From contig NZ_MTQP01000063.1 in assembly GCF_001984175.1 (NCBI RefSeq), positions 1-64,000 of the forward strand: 64,000 nt of DNA. Reading direction: 5' to 3'. This stretch comes from Saccharothrix sp. ALI-22-I. Lineage in GTDB: Bacteria; Actinomycetota; Actinomycetes; Mycobacteriales; Pseudonocardiaceae. The notes under the pieces are model-generated. The model worked only from the letters and a program-made list of their open reading frames with translations. It did no database searches and was not told where the DNA came from. Shown here one piece after another: positions 25,650 through 35,677 of this stretch (the stretch's first letter is position 1; each line of letters starts with the position of its first letter). The translations under genes and the position numbers were made by a program.

Positions 25650-26672
25650 GTGGCGATGATCAGCGACGCGGTACGGGGGATTGGCATGCAAGACGAGGAC
25701 CGGTACGTCGAGTACACGTTCCTGCTCCGCACACTCCTCATGGACGACAGGGACCTGGCCATGACCGTCTCGGCTCGCCGCCGCCTGTCGATACTCGGAC
25801 GCGGGGTGAACGACGCCGAGGCGTACATCGCGCGGATCGATCCGTTGTTCACCGAGGTCCGGGCGCGCTACGTCGATGCCCTGCACCGCGTGAAACCGAA
25901 GTCCAAGTGGCTGCGGACGATCATCGGGACGGCGATCCAGGAGACGTGCGAGACGCACGGCCCCGATCACCCGCTCGTGGCGGAACTGTGTGCGGTCCAG
26001 AAGCGGTGGCCGGTGAGGGCGGGCAGGTCGATCGCGCGGAAGGTCGAGCAGGCCGAGCAGGAGGTGGCGAACCTGCGCGGCACGGCGCCGGATCGCCAGT
26101 ACGCGGCCGCCGTGTGCGCCCTCGCCACCCGCTATTACGAGGCCGGTCGGTACGACGCGATGATCGACGCCTACGACGGGTTGGTGGCGGAGCTCGACTC
26201 ACTCGACCTCGACGAACGCGCCATGACCCTGTTCGAGGACCTGGTCGCCAACGCCTATTACAACCACGGCGAGGTGACCCGGGCGGCACCGCTGCTGGCG
26301 TCGCTGTACGCGAAGGGCGCCGAGCGCCGCAGGCCCGACATCCCGTTCGAGGACTTGATCGACGGCGCGTTCCTGCACCTGTCGACGGGGCGGTGCTACC
26401 TGGCCACCGGCCAGTTCAGCGCGGCCGAGACCGTCCTGCGCGATTCCGCGGAGCGACTTCGCCGGCACGACGACAAGCTGGACAACGAGCACTTCCACCT
26501 GCTGCGGCACCGCACCACCTACGAGCTGGGCTCGGCTCTGTGGAAGCAAGGCGGCAAGCGGGAGGCAGCCGAGTGCTTCCAGGAGGCCCACGAGCTCCTC
26601 GTCGAGTCGAGGTTCGCCAACGAGAAGACGGCGACGGTCTACCACAGCGCGAAGACCTACAGCCTGCTGTGA
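25650..26672 (+). CDS. Uncharacterised TPR-like helical protein
   Basis: A 340-residue all-helical protein; the last two thirds contain TPR-like repeats (YAAAVCALATRYYEAGRYDA, LSTGRCYLATGQFSAAETVL, ELGSALWKQGGKREAAECFQ). No enzyme motif is visible. Start choices are GTG 25650, ATG 25656 and ATG 25686; the last has a GGGGG seven bases upstream and is perhaps the true one. It stands alone, with no obvious operon partner. Confidence 0.75.
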   Translation: MAMISDAVRGIGMQDEDRYVEYTFLLRTLLMDDRDLAMTVSARRRLSILGRGVNDAEAYIARIDPLFTEVRARYVDALHRVKPKSKWLRTIIGTAIQETCETHGPDHPLVAELCAVQKRWPVRAGRSIARKVEQAEQEVANLRGTAPDRQYAAAVCALATRYYEAGRYDAMIDAYDGLVAELDSLDLDERAMTLFEDLVANAYYNHGEVTRAAPLLASLYAKGAERRRPDIPFEDLIDGAFLHLSTGRCYLATGQFSAAETVLRDSAERLRRHDDKLDNEHFHLLRHRTTYELGSALWKQGGKREAAECFQEAHELLVESRFANEKTATVYHSAKTYSLL

Positions 26673-26833
26673 CCCGACCGGGCCGATCACACTCTCAGGC
26701 CTGCCAGGCCGCCGGTCACCGGTCCTGGCCAGTTGCCTGATCTGGGTCTTTCGGGGCTGTGGAGATATGCCGCCGGGCAGCCTCGGTAACGGCGATGCGG
26801 CGGTGGCTCTCGCGGCACACGTCGAGTCGGGCG

Positions 26834-27271
26834 TCAGCGGAGCGAACAGGCGTTGGCGATCGTGGCGGTGTCCCAGTAGAACGGGCGGACCTCGGTGATG
26901 CGCCCGTTTTCGACCGTGATCGTCTGCAGGATCGGGAAGTCGAGCTCACGGCCGGTGGCACGGGCGCGTGCGTGCACGTGGGTCAGGATGACCAGTGGAC
27001 TGGTGTCGGTCAGGAAGGTCTGCTCGACCATGTCGAAGGTGTCCCACGCTCGGCTCATCGCGAGGAAGAACTGCTCCATGCCTTCATGGCCACGCCAGAC
27101 TCCGCCGTACGGCAGGGCGTCAGCCTGGTGCAGCACGACATCGGCGGCGAAGAACGGCGCGAGCGGGGCGAACGCCGCGTCCCCTGGGCCACCCGCTGCG
27201 AGGTACTCGGCTTCCGCCGCGTACATGCCCTTGAGCACGGACATGGCGTCCGTTGTCGATGACGTGATCAT
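26834..27271 (-). CDS. SnoaL/NTF2-like protein
   Basis: A 145-residue member of the NTF2-like superfamily with the cone-shaped fold signature: AFAPLAPFFAADVVLHQADA, WRGHEGMEQFFLAMSRAW and a C-terminal ITVENGRITEVRPFYWDT. Members are small isomerases, cyclases or dehydratases, or simply ligand binders; no decisive active-site pattern can be named. ATG 27271 was chosen because upstream residues do not fit the fold. It has no operon partner. Confidence 0.8.
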   Translation of the reverse strand: MITSSTTDAMSVLKGMYAAEAEYLAAGGPGDAAFAPLAPFFAADVVLHQADALPYGGVWRGHEGMEQFFLAMSRAWDTFDMVEQTFLTDTSPLVILTHVHARARATGRELDFPILQTITVENGRITEVRPFYWDTATIANACSLR

Positions 27272-27458
27272 GAGGATCACTGTGGATCGTCCTGCCCTGG
27301 CCCGCCGGCGCGAATCCGTCGTCGCGATCGCTCGTCGACCCGACCACGACATCACCGCCGGCTAGTGGTCACGTCGGGCTGGGCTTCACCCCCGGACAAC
27401 CTGCACTTCGCCTGAATTCGACGGGGTGGTGCGCCGTCGCCGACGAGCTTTGACCTGG

Positions 27459-28058
27459 TCAGACGGTTTCCGGTCGTGCGGCGCCGGCGGCCCTGGCGGC
27501 GCGCTCGACTTTCGCACGTCGGTTCTCCCAGAAGGCGGCGTCCTTCTCCTGCCGGCCGGTGCCGGTCCCGTCGACTCCCACTGTGCCGTCGATTTGCTCG
27601 CGAAGGATGTCGGCGTGGCCGGCGTGCCGACTGGTCTCGGTGAGCATGTGGACCAGGACGTTGAACAGCTTCACGTCGGGGCGTGGCCACCACGGCACGT
27701 GGCCGGGGGCGTCGATGGCGAGGGCGTTGATCGTCGCATCGGCGTGGTCCCACACCCGCCGGTATCGGTCGACGATCTCGGCCCGTGTCTCGTGCTCGGT
27801 CGCCCACATGTCGGCACCGCGTGCGGCGGCGTCGTCCCACCGGGGCAGGGGTTCGGGGAACGGCCGGTCGAAGACCTCGCCGAAGTACCTGGCCTCCGAG
27901 GTCGACAGGTGCTTGATCAGGCCGAGGAGGTTGGTCCCGGTAGAGGTCAGCGGGCGACGGATGTCGTATTCGGCGAGCCCGTCGAGCTTCGAGAGAATCG
28001 CCTCGCGTATCCAGCGCAGGTCGTCGTGCAGATACGTCTTCGCGTAGGCATCGATCAT
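27459..28058 (-). CDS. DinB-like (DUF664) protein
   Basis: A 199-residue four-helix protein of the DinB/DUF664 group (LDGLAEYDIRRPLTSTGTNL, LGLIKHLSTSEARYFGEVF). The metal-binding histidines fit His50 (LIKHLS) and the later pair in HMLTETSRHAGHADILREQI. Relatives include mycothiol-dependent enzymes and thiol transferases of actinobacteria, so a mycothiol- or metal-dependent role is possible but not shown. The ATG at 28058 is followed at once by the first helix. Confidence 0.88.
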   Translation of the reverse strand: MIDAYAKTYLHDDLRWIREAILSKLDGLAEYDIRRPLTSTGTNLLGLIKHLSTSEARYFGEVFDRPFPEPLPRWDDAAARGADMWATEHETRAEIVDRYRRVWDHADATINALAIDAPGHVPWWPRPDVKLFNVLVHMLTETSRHAGHADILREQIDGTVGVDGTGTGRQEKDAAFWENRRAKVERAARAAGAARPETV

Positions 28059-28120
28059 GATGCGAGCCTGCCAGTCGTCCCGGAACCGGGAGGCCGAACG
28101 CTTCCGACGGGCGAAACCTG

Positions 28121-28696
28121 ATGCCCCGGCGGCATGGGGGCGCAGACAATCCGCAGGTGCACTACTTCGACATCCAGGGACACGAGCCCCAGTGGCTCAA
28201 CGGCCCGTCAGCGATCGTCGCCGCGCACGGCCGGCGGCTCGAAGCGCTGGCCGGTCGCCGCCTGCTTCGCGCCTGGCTGCTGTGGGACCTCGACGCCGAC
28301 GAGTGGTTCTCCGACGGTCCGGTCCTGCTGGACTTCGACGGCGAGCAGGTCGAGATCAACCACCAGAAGTTCGACGACCTGTCCATCACCTGGAACACCG
28401 TCGACCCAGTCGGGCAGCCGGCCTGGGCTTACGGCGACTGGGGTCATCCCGACGACCACGTTTTCCACCTCGGCTGGCGGCACGACGCCCGATCGGAGTT
28501 GGCCGCTCTGCAAGGCCGGCAGCTCCTAGCCGCCGAACTGCTCGAATACGCCGGCGGCGACATCGCTGACGGCATGGTCGCGGTCAGCTTCGCCTTCTCC
28601 GACGGGCGGGTGACCGTCTCCAACGGCCTCGATGAGAACAGCCTGGAGTTCGGTGGGCCCGACCCCGGCTACCTCCGCCGAGCACTTCCCCGCTGA
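28121..28696 (+). CDS. Uncharacterised soluble protein
   Basis: A 191-residue acidic protein rich in Trp and Asp (LLRAWLLWDLDADEWFSDGP, VLLDFDGEQVEINHQKFDDL), with no membrane span or signal. I do not recognise the family; the beta-rich pattern resembles small actinobacterial immunity-like or SMI1-unrelated proteins, but nothing decides it. A GTG at 28157 (VHYFDIQGHE) is a plausible shorter start. Neighbours give no help. Confidence 0.65.
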   Translation: MPRRHGGADNPQVHYFDIQGHEPQWLNGPSAIVAAHGRRLEALAGRRLLRAWLLWDLDADEWFSDGPVLLDFDGEQVEINHQKFDDLSITWNTVDPVGQPAWAYGDWGHPDDHVFHLGWRHDARSELAALQGRQLLAAELLEYAGGDIADGMVAVSFAFSDGRVTVSNGLDENSLEFGGPDPGYLRRALPR

Positions 28697-28706
28697 CACT
28701 TCCAGG

Positions 28707-29231
28707 TCAGTTGTTGCGGAAGATCCCCGGGTTTCCGTCCGGGCTGTACTGCTCCAGGCTCGCGCAGTCCACCGCGGTGGAGAACGAACCGACCCTGGTG
28801 CCGTTCACCGACACGGTGACCGTCGTGTTGGAGTACTCCTCGCCCCCGGACGCCGGAACCGTAGCCGGCGATCACCAGCGCGATGTCGCCGCAGTTGCCG
28901 GCCGCGCCCTGGTGTTGTACGTGGTGGACTCGCCGCCGGCGCCGGCGTGCTTGACGGTGAAGCCGGTGATCGACCCGGCGGCGCCGAGGTCGACCTGGAG
29001 GTACTTGCTGCCGGCCGGCGAGTACCACTTGTCGCTGTTGCCGCCGGAGACGCTGCCGTTCACGGCCTTCTCCGGCCCTTCGGTGCCCACGCACGCGGCA
29101 GAGCCGGTGGCCGGTTTGTTCAGGGCCAGGTTGGTGACCGCGGCGGTCGCGGCCGGTGGGATGGCGATCAGGGACAGGACGAGCGCGCCTGACGACACGA
29201 TCGCTGGGACCATCGTTGCTTTGGCCGTCAC
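28707..29231 (-). pseudogene. Secreted F5/8C (discoidin)-domain protein, frame broken
   Basis: GTG 29231 (GAGG six bases upstream) begins a signal peptide (VPAIVSSGALVLSLIAI) followed by an F5/8 type C domain start (VTNLALNKPATGS, KYLQVDLGAAGSITGFTV). Around 28890 the frame ends in TSRW and a stop. Coding sense continues in shifted frames: CGDIALVIAGY, then in another frame SGGEEYSNTTVTVSVNG and ASLEQYSPDGNPGIFRNN to a stop at 28707. Two small shifts, or an indel joining unrelated halves, are needed to explain it. Confidence 0.65.
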
Positions 29232-29535
29232 GTGGACCTCGGTGGGGTAGCGGGGAGGTTGCACACGCCCGCTTCCCGAGGACTGCGGCAGGGGCCCGGG
29301 AGCCGGACACAACCGCATACTGCCCAGTAACCCCGGTTCGGGCCGGACCCACTCGGCTGCTGATCGATCACCCCTCGCACGGGATGGCAAGAAGGTCCTG
29401 GTGCCTGCAAGGGCAAGGACTTCGTCCAGCTGTGTGGCCATGTGCCGCATCCGCCTGGTCCGTACGGCGGCCGTCGTCTCGTGATCTCCACCGGGACAAT
29501 CGCCGGGAGGATCGAGGTGTCGAAGGGGGAGCAGA
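29232..29535. other. Intergenic region without recognised gene
   Basis: About 300 bp separating the leftward F5/8C pseudogene from the rightward nSTAND gene. Apart from the ribosome site GGGGGAG just before GTG 29536 I see no convincing gene, RNA or repeat; it presumably carries the two divergent promoters. Confidence 0.5.
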
Positions 29536-32244
29536 GTGCCGCGTCTGGAACGTCCGCTGGTCGAGGAGGACACACCGGTGCTGAAGTTCGCGGGTGACCT
29601 GCGGCGGCTGCGGCGCGTCGCCGGGCTGCCGTCCTACCGCGAACTCGGCCGCCTGGCGAACTACTCGCCCGCCGCGCTGTCCGAGGCGGTGGCGGGGCGC
29701 AGGCTGCCCAGCCTGGCGGTGACCAAGGCGTTCGTCCGCGCCTGCGGGGGAGACGTCGAGCAGTGGACCGCCCGCTGGCGGGAGCTGGCCGCCGAGGGGC
29801 CGGACCACGGCGACGCCCCCTACGTGGGGCTGGCCGCCTACCAGGTCGGCGACGCCGACCGGTTCTTCGGCCGCGAGGCCGAGGTGGGCAGACTGCTCGC
29901 GATGGTGCGTGAACGGCCCTTCGTCGGGGTGTTCGGCGCGTCCGGTGCGGGCAAGTCCTCCCTGCTGCGCGCGGGCCTGGCCGCCCAGTGGGGCGAGCAC
30001 GTGGTCATCACGCCCGGCCCGGACCCGATCACCGAGCTGGCGGCGGCGCTCGCCGACCACCGGTCCGCGGTCGACGTCCGCGCCGAACTCGCCGCCGACC
30101 CCGAGCACCTGCGCGTGCTGCTGCGCCAGACCGCCGACGACCTGCTGCTCGTGGTCGACCAGTTCGAGGAGGTCTTCACCCTCTGCCAGGAGGCCGACCG
30201 CCGGTGGCTGGTGCGCGCGCTCACCCACGCCGCCGGGGCCGCCCGCGTCGTCATCGGCGTGCGCGCCGACTTCTACGGCCACTGCGCCCGCCACCCAGAG
30301 CTGCTCGACGCGCTGCACCGCTCGCAGTCGCTCGTCGGGCCGATGAGCGCCGAGCAGCTCCGCCGCGCGGTCATCGAACCCGCTGCCCGCCGGGGAGCCT
30401 CGCTGGAGAACGCGCTGGTGGCGCGCCTGATCGCGGACGTCGCCGGCCAGCAGGGCGCGCTGCCGCTGGCCTCGCACGTGCTGGTCGAGACGTGGCGGCG
30501 TCGCCGTGGCACGGTGCTCACGCTGGCGGGCTACGAGGACGCGGGCGGCGTCGAACACGCCTTGGCCCGCACCGCCGAACAGGTCTACGACGCGCTCGCC
30601 GAGCCGGACAAGCAGGCGGCGCGGCAGGTGTTCCAGCGCCTGGTCGCCCCCGGCGACGGCACCGAGGACACCCGCCGCCGCGTCGCCCGCGCCGAACTCG
30701 ACGCGGGCGACGCGCTGCTCGACCGGCTCGCGACGGCCAGGCTGGTCACCCTCGATCGCGACACCGTCGAGCTGACCCACGAGGCACTGCTGCGCGCGTG
30801 GCCGAGGCTCGTGGGCTGGCTCGCCGAGGACCGCGACGCGCTGCGCGCCCACCGCAGGCTCACCAGCGCCGCCGACGCCTGGCGCGCCCACGACCGCGAC
30901 CCCGACGCCCTCTACCGCGGCGTCCACCTCGATCAGGCGCGCCGCCTGGCGCCCCGCCTCAACGGGGCCGAACGCGAGTTCGTCGACGCGGGCCTGGCCG
31001 CCGAACGCGACCGGGAAGTGTTGCGCCGGCGGGGCGTGCGCAGGCTGCGGCGACTCGTCGCCTGCCTCGCCGCGCTCGTCGTGCTGCTCGCCTGCACCGC
31101 CGTCTACGCGGTCACCGCCCAGCGCGCCGCCACCCGTGAGCGCAACGAGGCGCTGTCGTTGCGCGCCGCCGACGCCGCCTTGGGTCTGCTGGCCCGCCCG
31201 CGCGACGCGGCGGCGCTCGCCCTGGCCGCCCACCGCGTCGCCCCCACCACCGAGGCCCGCGACGCGCTCCTGTTCGCCCGCGCGGCGGGCGCCGCCACCA
31301 CCCTGGGCGACGGCTATGCGCGCGTGCCCGGTGGCGTCGCCGTGACCCACGAGCTCGACCCCGGGTCCTCGGGGATCACCTACCGCCTCTGGGTCGGGGA
31401 CGGGCCGGACCGGCGGCGGGCCGGGGGGATGGTACTGCCGCCCGACAGCTTCCTGAACCTGCTCAGCGCCGACGAGCGCACCGCACTCGTGGTGGTCCGC
31501 CCCGACGAGTTCGAGCTCTGGGACCTCGGCGACCCCGACGCCCCGCGCCGGACCGCCACCATGGCCGGCTGGCCGTTCCCCCAGGGCATCGACGCGGCGG
31601 GCACCCTCATGGCCGCCGTCGAGGACGGCGCCGCGGTCCACTGGCGCCCCGGCGACACCACCCGCACCCGCCTGCCCGGCGACGGCGTCGAGAACGTCGT
31701 GCCGTTGGACGACGGCACCGGAGTGGTCCTGGCGCGCCGCGACGGCGACCGCCGCGACGTGGAGGTGCGGTCCCTGGATGGGCGGGCCACCCCGGTGCTC
31801 AGCCGCTCCGCCCGGTTGGCACTGGTGACCGGTCCGGGAGACAGGCTCGCCGTCTCCGACCTCGACGGCGCGCGCCTCACCGTGCTCGACGTCGCGGGCG
31901 AGCCCAGGACGCTCCTGGAGGCGGACGCCATCCCGGCGGAGGCCGGGGTCGAGTTCTCCCGTGACGGCCAAACCGTCACTGCGGTGCACCGCGACTCGGT
32001 GTGGCTGTGGGACCTGACCGGCGGCAGGGAACCGCTGTCGCTGCGCGTGTCGGGGGTGGAGTTCAGCACGGCGCGCTACGAGCCCGCCGACGGCGAGCTG
32101 CTGCTGCTGGAATCGCGCGGCGGCGCGCTGTGGCGGCTCGCGGTGGACGTCGACCGCGTGGTGCGCGAGGTGTGCGCAGACCCGGCCGACGTCGACTGGG
32201 CGGCGCACTTCCCGGGGGTGTCGGAACGACCGCTGTGCCCGTGA
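29536..32244 (+). CDS. XRE/nSTAND1 membrane regulator with beta-propeller-like C-terminus
   Basis: 902 residues in four parts: an N-terminal XRE-like helix-turn-helix (about 15-75; YRELGRLANYSPAALSEAVAG), an nSTAND1 ATPase (about 95-490; RFFGREAEVGRL, Walker A GVFGASGAGKSSLLRA, Walker B LLLVVDQFEEVF, THEALLRAWPRL), one membrane span at about 510-530 (LVACLAALVVLLACTAVYAV) and a ~350-residue WD-like propeller of degenerate repeats. The layout suggests an NTP-driven sensor linking a cytoplasmic DNA-binding head to an outside or membrane-proximal propeller. GTG 29536 has a good ribosome site. It converges on the subtilase gene. Confidence 0.88.
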   Translation: MPRLERPLVEEDTPVLKFAGDLRRLRRVAGLPSYRELGRLANYSPAALSEAVAGRRLPSLAVTKAFVRACGGDVEQWTARWRELAAEGPDHGDAPYVGLAAYQVGDADRFFGREAEVGRLLAMVRERPFVGVFGASGAGKSSLLRAGLAAQWGEHVVITPGPDPITELAAALADHRSAVDVRAELAADPEHLRVLLRQTADDLLLVVDQFEEVFTLCQEADRRWLVRALTHAAGAARVVIGVRADFYGHCARHPELLDALHRSQSLVGPMSAEQLRRAVIEPAARRGASLENALVARLIADVAGQQGALPLASHVLVETWRRRRGTVLTLAGYEDAGGVEHALARTAEQVYDALAEPDKQAARQVFQRLVAPGDGTEDTRRRVARAELDAGDALLDRLATARLVTLDRDTVELTHEALLRAWPRLVGWLAEDRDALRAHRRLTSAADAWRAHDRDPDALYRGVHLDQARRLAPRLNGAEREFVDAGLAAERDREVLRRRGVRRLRRLVACLAALVVLLACTAVYAVTAQRAATRERNEALSLRAADAALGLLARPRDAAALALAAHRVAPTTEARDALLFARAAGAATTLGDGYARVPGGVAVTHELDPGSSGITYRLWVGDGPDRRRAGGMVLPPDSFLNLLSADERTALVVVRPDEFELWDLGDPDAPRRTATMAGWPFPQGIDAAGTLMAAVEDGAAVHWRPGDTTRTRLPGDGVENVVPLDDGTGVVLARRDGDRRDVEVRSLDGRATPVLSRSARLALVTGPGDRLAVSDLDGARLTVLDVAGEPRTLLEADAIPAEAGVEFSRDGQTVTAVHRDSVWLWDLTGGREPLSLRVSGVEFSTARYEPADGELLLLESRGGALWRLAVDVDRVVREVCADPADVDWAAHFPGVSERPLCP

Positions 32245-32247
32245 CGG

Positions 32248-32287
32248 CGTCGGACGGATGGACTTGCGCGCGCCCATCCGTCCGACG
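32248..32287. terminator. Bidirectional hairpin terminator
   Basis: A perfect 14-bp stem, CGTCGGACGGATGG at 32248-32261 with its complement at 32274-32287, fills the 57-bp gap between the converging nSTAND and subtilase genes. Confidence 0.8.
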
Positions 32288-32301
32288 TTTACCGCAGACC
32301 G

Positions 32302-35300
32302 TCAGCCGAGCCGGTAGGCCCGGATCACGGTCTGGCTCAACTCGCCGCCCCGGCCGTCGGCGGCGTGCACGCGCAGCGAGGCGAACGTCCCAGGCCTGGC
32401 CCGGTTGCCCACCAACACCGCGCGGCCCAGCACCGGGAGGCTCACCCAGCTCGCCCCGTCGTCGTAGGACACCTCCACGCGGAAGTGGCGCAGCGGCGGG
32501 TTGTCCACGCCGCGCTGCTGGTCCACCACCAGCGGCACGGTCAGCGGACGGTACGCGGGCGCGCTGCCCGTGCCGTCCAGCGCCGGGGCGAACCGCACCA
32601 CCGACATCGGCAGCCGCCGCTCACCGGTGGTCGTGTCCGAGCGGAACGTCCAGTCCACCGCGATGCGCGTGCTGAAGTCCGAGACCTCCTGCGCGCGCGT
32701 CACCTCGGTCCGCGCCCGGAACACCGCGGGCCCCGGCGGCACGGTGAACACCCCGTGCCCGGCGTTGTCGTTCTCGCTCACCAGTTTCCCGTTGCGGTAC
32801 AGCGCGGTCCGCGTGGACGTGGTCCTGGAGTAGCCCTCGTTGCCCTCCCGGTCGCCGAACAGCGTCAGCGACAGCGACACCTCGTTGCCGGTGCGCGTCA
32901 GGTTCGGGTAGCCGCCGGAGTACATCATCGGACCGATGACCGGTGCGCCGAACGACCGGTCATAGGTCAGGCCCGCGCCGTACCGCTCCTCGTTCCCACT
33001 CATCAGATTCCCTTCGTCGAAGAACAGCGTCCGCCAGCCGGTGTCCGGTGTCGTGTACCTCGTCGAGGTGGGCGTGGAGGCCACGTCGGTGTAGAAGGTC
33101 GGACCGAACGCCCCGGACGGCGCGACCACGTAGCCCGCCAGATCCCGGAACCCGCCCAGGTTCTTCAGGGCGATCGTGGTGCGCACCTTCGCCAGGTCCG
33201 ACTCGCGCGGCCGGCGCACGAACCCGTCGGGCACCCGGCCCTGCTCGGTCCACCCCAGCCAGTAGGACGCCGATGGGCTCGCGGACTGCGCGGACACGAA
33301 CACGTCCAGCTCCCCAGCGGGCAGCGACGGCCCCGCGTGGCCTATCCGCGTCCCCGCCTTGAAACCGCCGGGGTGGTGCACGGACACGCTCGCGGTGTCC
33401 TCGCCGAGCCTGCGCTCGACCACCAGGCTGTGCGCGCCGGGCACCGCCGCCGGATCGGGCGCGACGACCTCCAGCGGTCCAGCCGTGCGGGCGTCGAGGA
33501 TCACCCGCGTCGTCCCCTCCACCCGCAGGTCCGGCCGGGTGACGATGGTGTGCGGGCCCTCTTCCGGGCCCAGCAGCGCCTGCACCAGGTAGTCGCCCTT
33601 GGGCAGCCGTGCGGTGCCGTCCCGCACGTAGGTGCGCGTGCCGGTGGCCATGTTCAGCAAGAGCGTCAACGCCCTGCCCTCGGAGGCGCCGGGGTAGTCG
33701 AAGGTGACCGGGTAGCTCTCGGTCTCCCGGTTCAGCCCGACCGGCGTCCGCAGCACCTCCGAGCCGTCGGCGGTCGCCACCACCGACGCCGAGTACACGC
33801 CGTCCACGGACCCCTGCCGTGAATCGCCCGTCACGGCGACCTCGGCCGTGCCGCCCGCCGGGACGGTGACCCGCGTCGGGGACACCGAGAACACCGGGTG
33901 CTCAGCGCCGTCCGGCCCACGCGCCTGCACCGCCAGGTCCAGCGTGACCGGCTGCGCGCCGTCGTTGCGGTAGACCAGGGGTTTCGTGACGGGTACGTCG
34001 TCGTCGTGCGGCCACTCGTGCCGGCCGAGGACGACCGACGTCGGCTCGCTGGTGATCGTCGTGGCCAACGCCGCGGCGATGTCCAGGCGGCCCGAGCCCT
34101 GCTCGTAGACGCTCAGCGCCGGGTTCGGCTTGGCCGAGGCGGTCAGTGCGGCCTTGAGCCGTGCGCCGCTCCAGTCGGGGTGCCGCTGCGCCAGCAGCGC
34201 CGCCGCGCCCGCGACGTGCGGTGAGGACATCGACGTGCCGGACAGGGACATGTGCTCCTCGCCGACCGGCGTGCCGAGGAACCCGCCGGTGCTCGCCCTG
34301 GCCGCGACGATGTCCACGCCCGGCGCGGTGATGTCGGGCTTGACCGCGCCGTCAGCCACCCTCGGGCCCCGGCTGGAGAAGTCCGCCAGCGAGTCGTCCC
34401 GCTCCACCGCGCCGACGGTCAGCGCGGAGTCGGCGGTGCCGGGGGAGAGCAAGGTGCCCGCCTGGTCCCCGGAGTTGCCCGCCGAGACGACGAACAGGAT
34501 GCCGTGGCTCGCGGACAGGGCGTCCACGGCCGCCTCCACCGGGTCGATGTCGTCACTCGGGACCAGGCCCAGGCTGATGTTCACCACGTCCGCGCCCTGC
34601 TCCGCGGCCCAGCGCATCCCCTCGATGATCGCCGACTCCGGGCAGAAGCCCTCGCTGTCGCACACCTTCGCGTCGAGCAGCCGCGCGTCCGGCGCGACCC
34701 CCCGGTAGGGCGCGCGATGGCCCACCATCGTGGCCGCGACGTGCGTGCCGTGGCCGTAGCGGTCGATCCCGTCCTGCTCGTGGGTGAAGTCGCGCCCGGC
34801 GACCTCCCTCCCGACCAGATCGGGGTGGTCGCCCTCCACACCCGTGTCGACCACCGCGACGGTCACGCCCGCGCCGGTCAACCCCGCCGCCCACGCCACC
34901 GGCGCCCCGACCTGCGCGGTGCTGCGGTCCAGCAGCGGGCGGGCCATTCCGTCCAGCCACACCTTGCCGGTGCCCTCGGGCAGTTCCAGCCACCCGGTCG
35001 CCTTCGGCACCTCGGCCGCCACCGCGTCCACGGCGGGCAACGCGTCGGCCACCCGCGCGCCCGACGGCGGGCGGCCACCGGAGACGATCACCGGCACGGT
35101 GTCGCGCCGCGCGTCGTCGTACCCGGCCTCGACCAGCCCGGTGACGTCGAACAGCCGCTGGTCCACCCGCCCCTCGGCCAGCGCCCCCGCCACGTCGGCG
35201 GGGATGACGCGCAGCCGGCCCGCGTGCCGGGTGACCTGGAACGAGACGTCCTCCCGATGCGTGCCGGGGGTGACCGAGACGAGCCGGTCGCCGTCGAGCA

Positions 35301-35460
35301 CGACCCGGTCGCCGGTGACGAGCGTGACGGTCTTCCGATCGCCCGGCACCGCCTTCCCCCGCGTGCTGCCGAACGTGGTCCTGTCCGGTGCGGCGTGGGC
35401 GGGCGCCGCCGCTCCCGCCAGTACGGCGGCCAGCGCCAGCGCCACTGCTCTTCGCGCCAC
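32302..35460 (-). CDS. Secreted S8 (subtilisin-like) serine protease, large multidomain
   Basis: A 1052-residue secreted subtilase. GTG 35460 has GGAGG five bases upstream and yields a signal peptide (RRAVALALAAVLAGAAAPAH). A pro-region (about 30-170) precedes the catalytic domain (about 190-480) with the triad Asp in VAVVDTGVEGDHPDL, His in YGHGTHVAATM and Ser in SLSGTSMSSPHVAGA. The C-terminal ~550 residues are beta-sandwich modules (TVPAGGTAEVAVTGDS and others). Such actinobacterial proteases degrade extracellular protein. No anchoring signal is seen. Confidence 0.95.
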   Translation of the reverse strand: MARRAVALALAAVLAGAAAPAHAAPDRTTFGSTRGKAVPGDRKTVTLVTGDRVVLDGDRLVSVTPGTHREDVSFQVTRHAGRLRVIPADVAGALAEGRVDQRLFDVTGLVEAGYDDARRDTVPVIVSGGRPPSGARVADALPAVDAVAAEVPKATGWLELPEGTGKVWLDGMARPLLDRSTAQVGAPVAWAAGLTGAGVTVAVVDTGVEGDHPDLVGREVAGRDFTHEQDGIDRYGHGTHVAATMVGHRAPYRGVAPDARLLDAKVCDSEGFCPESAIIEGMRWAAEQGADVVNISLGLVPSDDIDPVEAAVDALSASHGILFVVSAGNSGDQAGTLLSPGTADSALTVGAVERDDSLADFSSRGPRVADGAVKPDITAPGVDIVAARASTGGFLGTPVGEEHMSLSGTSMSSPHVAGAAALLAQRHPDWSGARLKAALTASAKPNPALSVYEQGSGRLDIAAALATTITSEPTSVVLGRHEWPHDDDVPVTKPLVYRNDGAQPVTLDLAVQARGPDGAEHPVFSVSPTRVTVPAGGTAEVAVTGDSRQGSVDGVYSASVVATADGSEVLRTPVGLNRETESYPVTFDYPGASEGRALTLLLNMATGTRTYVRDGTARLPKGDYLVQALLGPEEGPHTIVTRPDLRVEGTTRVILDARTAGPLEVVAPDPAAVPGAHSLVVERRLGEDTASVSVHHPGGFKAGTRIGHAGPSLPAGELDVFVSAQSASPSASYWLGWTEQGRVPDGFVRRPRESDLAKVRTTIALKNLGGFRDLAGYVVAPSGAFGPTFYTDVASTPTSTRYTTPDTGWRTLFFDEGNLMSGNEERYGAGLTYDRSFGAPVIGPMMYSGGYPNLTRTGNEVSLSLTLFGDREGNEGYSRTTSTRTALYRNGKLVSENDNAGHGVFTVPPGPAVFRARTEVTRAQEVSDFSTRIAVDWTFRSDTTTGERRLPMSVVRFAPALDGTGSAPAYRPLTVPLVVDQQRGVDNPPLRHFRVEVSYDDGASWVSLPVLGRAVLVGNRARPGTFASLRVHAADGRGGELSQTVIRAYRLG

Positions 35461-35677
35461 GGGACCTCCCTGTTCGTGGGAGAGCCCGTACCGCGGACGG
35501 TGAACGCGGTACGGGCTCCGGTATCGACCCCGAGTCAAGCCGCGAAGCGCGTGTTCAGGTTCGTTCCCCGCGAACTGAACAACGTGTTGTGAACACCGCC
35601 CAGGCACGCCAGGAATTGTCGGATGCCGCTGATACGTTCCCCGCGAGTTCAGGCGGATCAGGATGAGGTGAACACCA

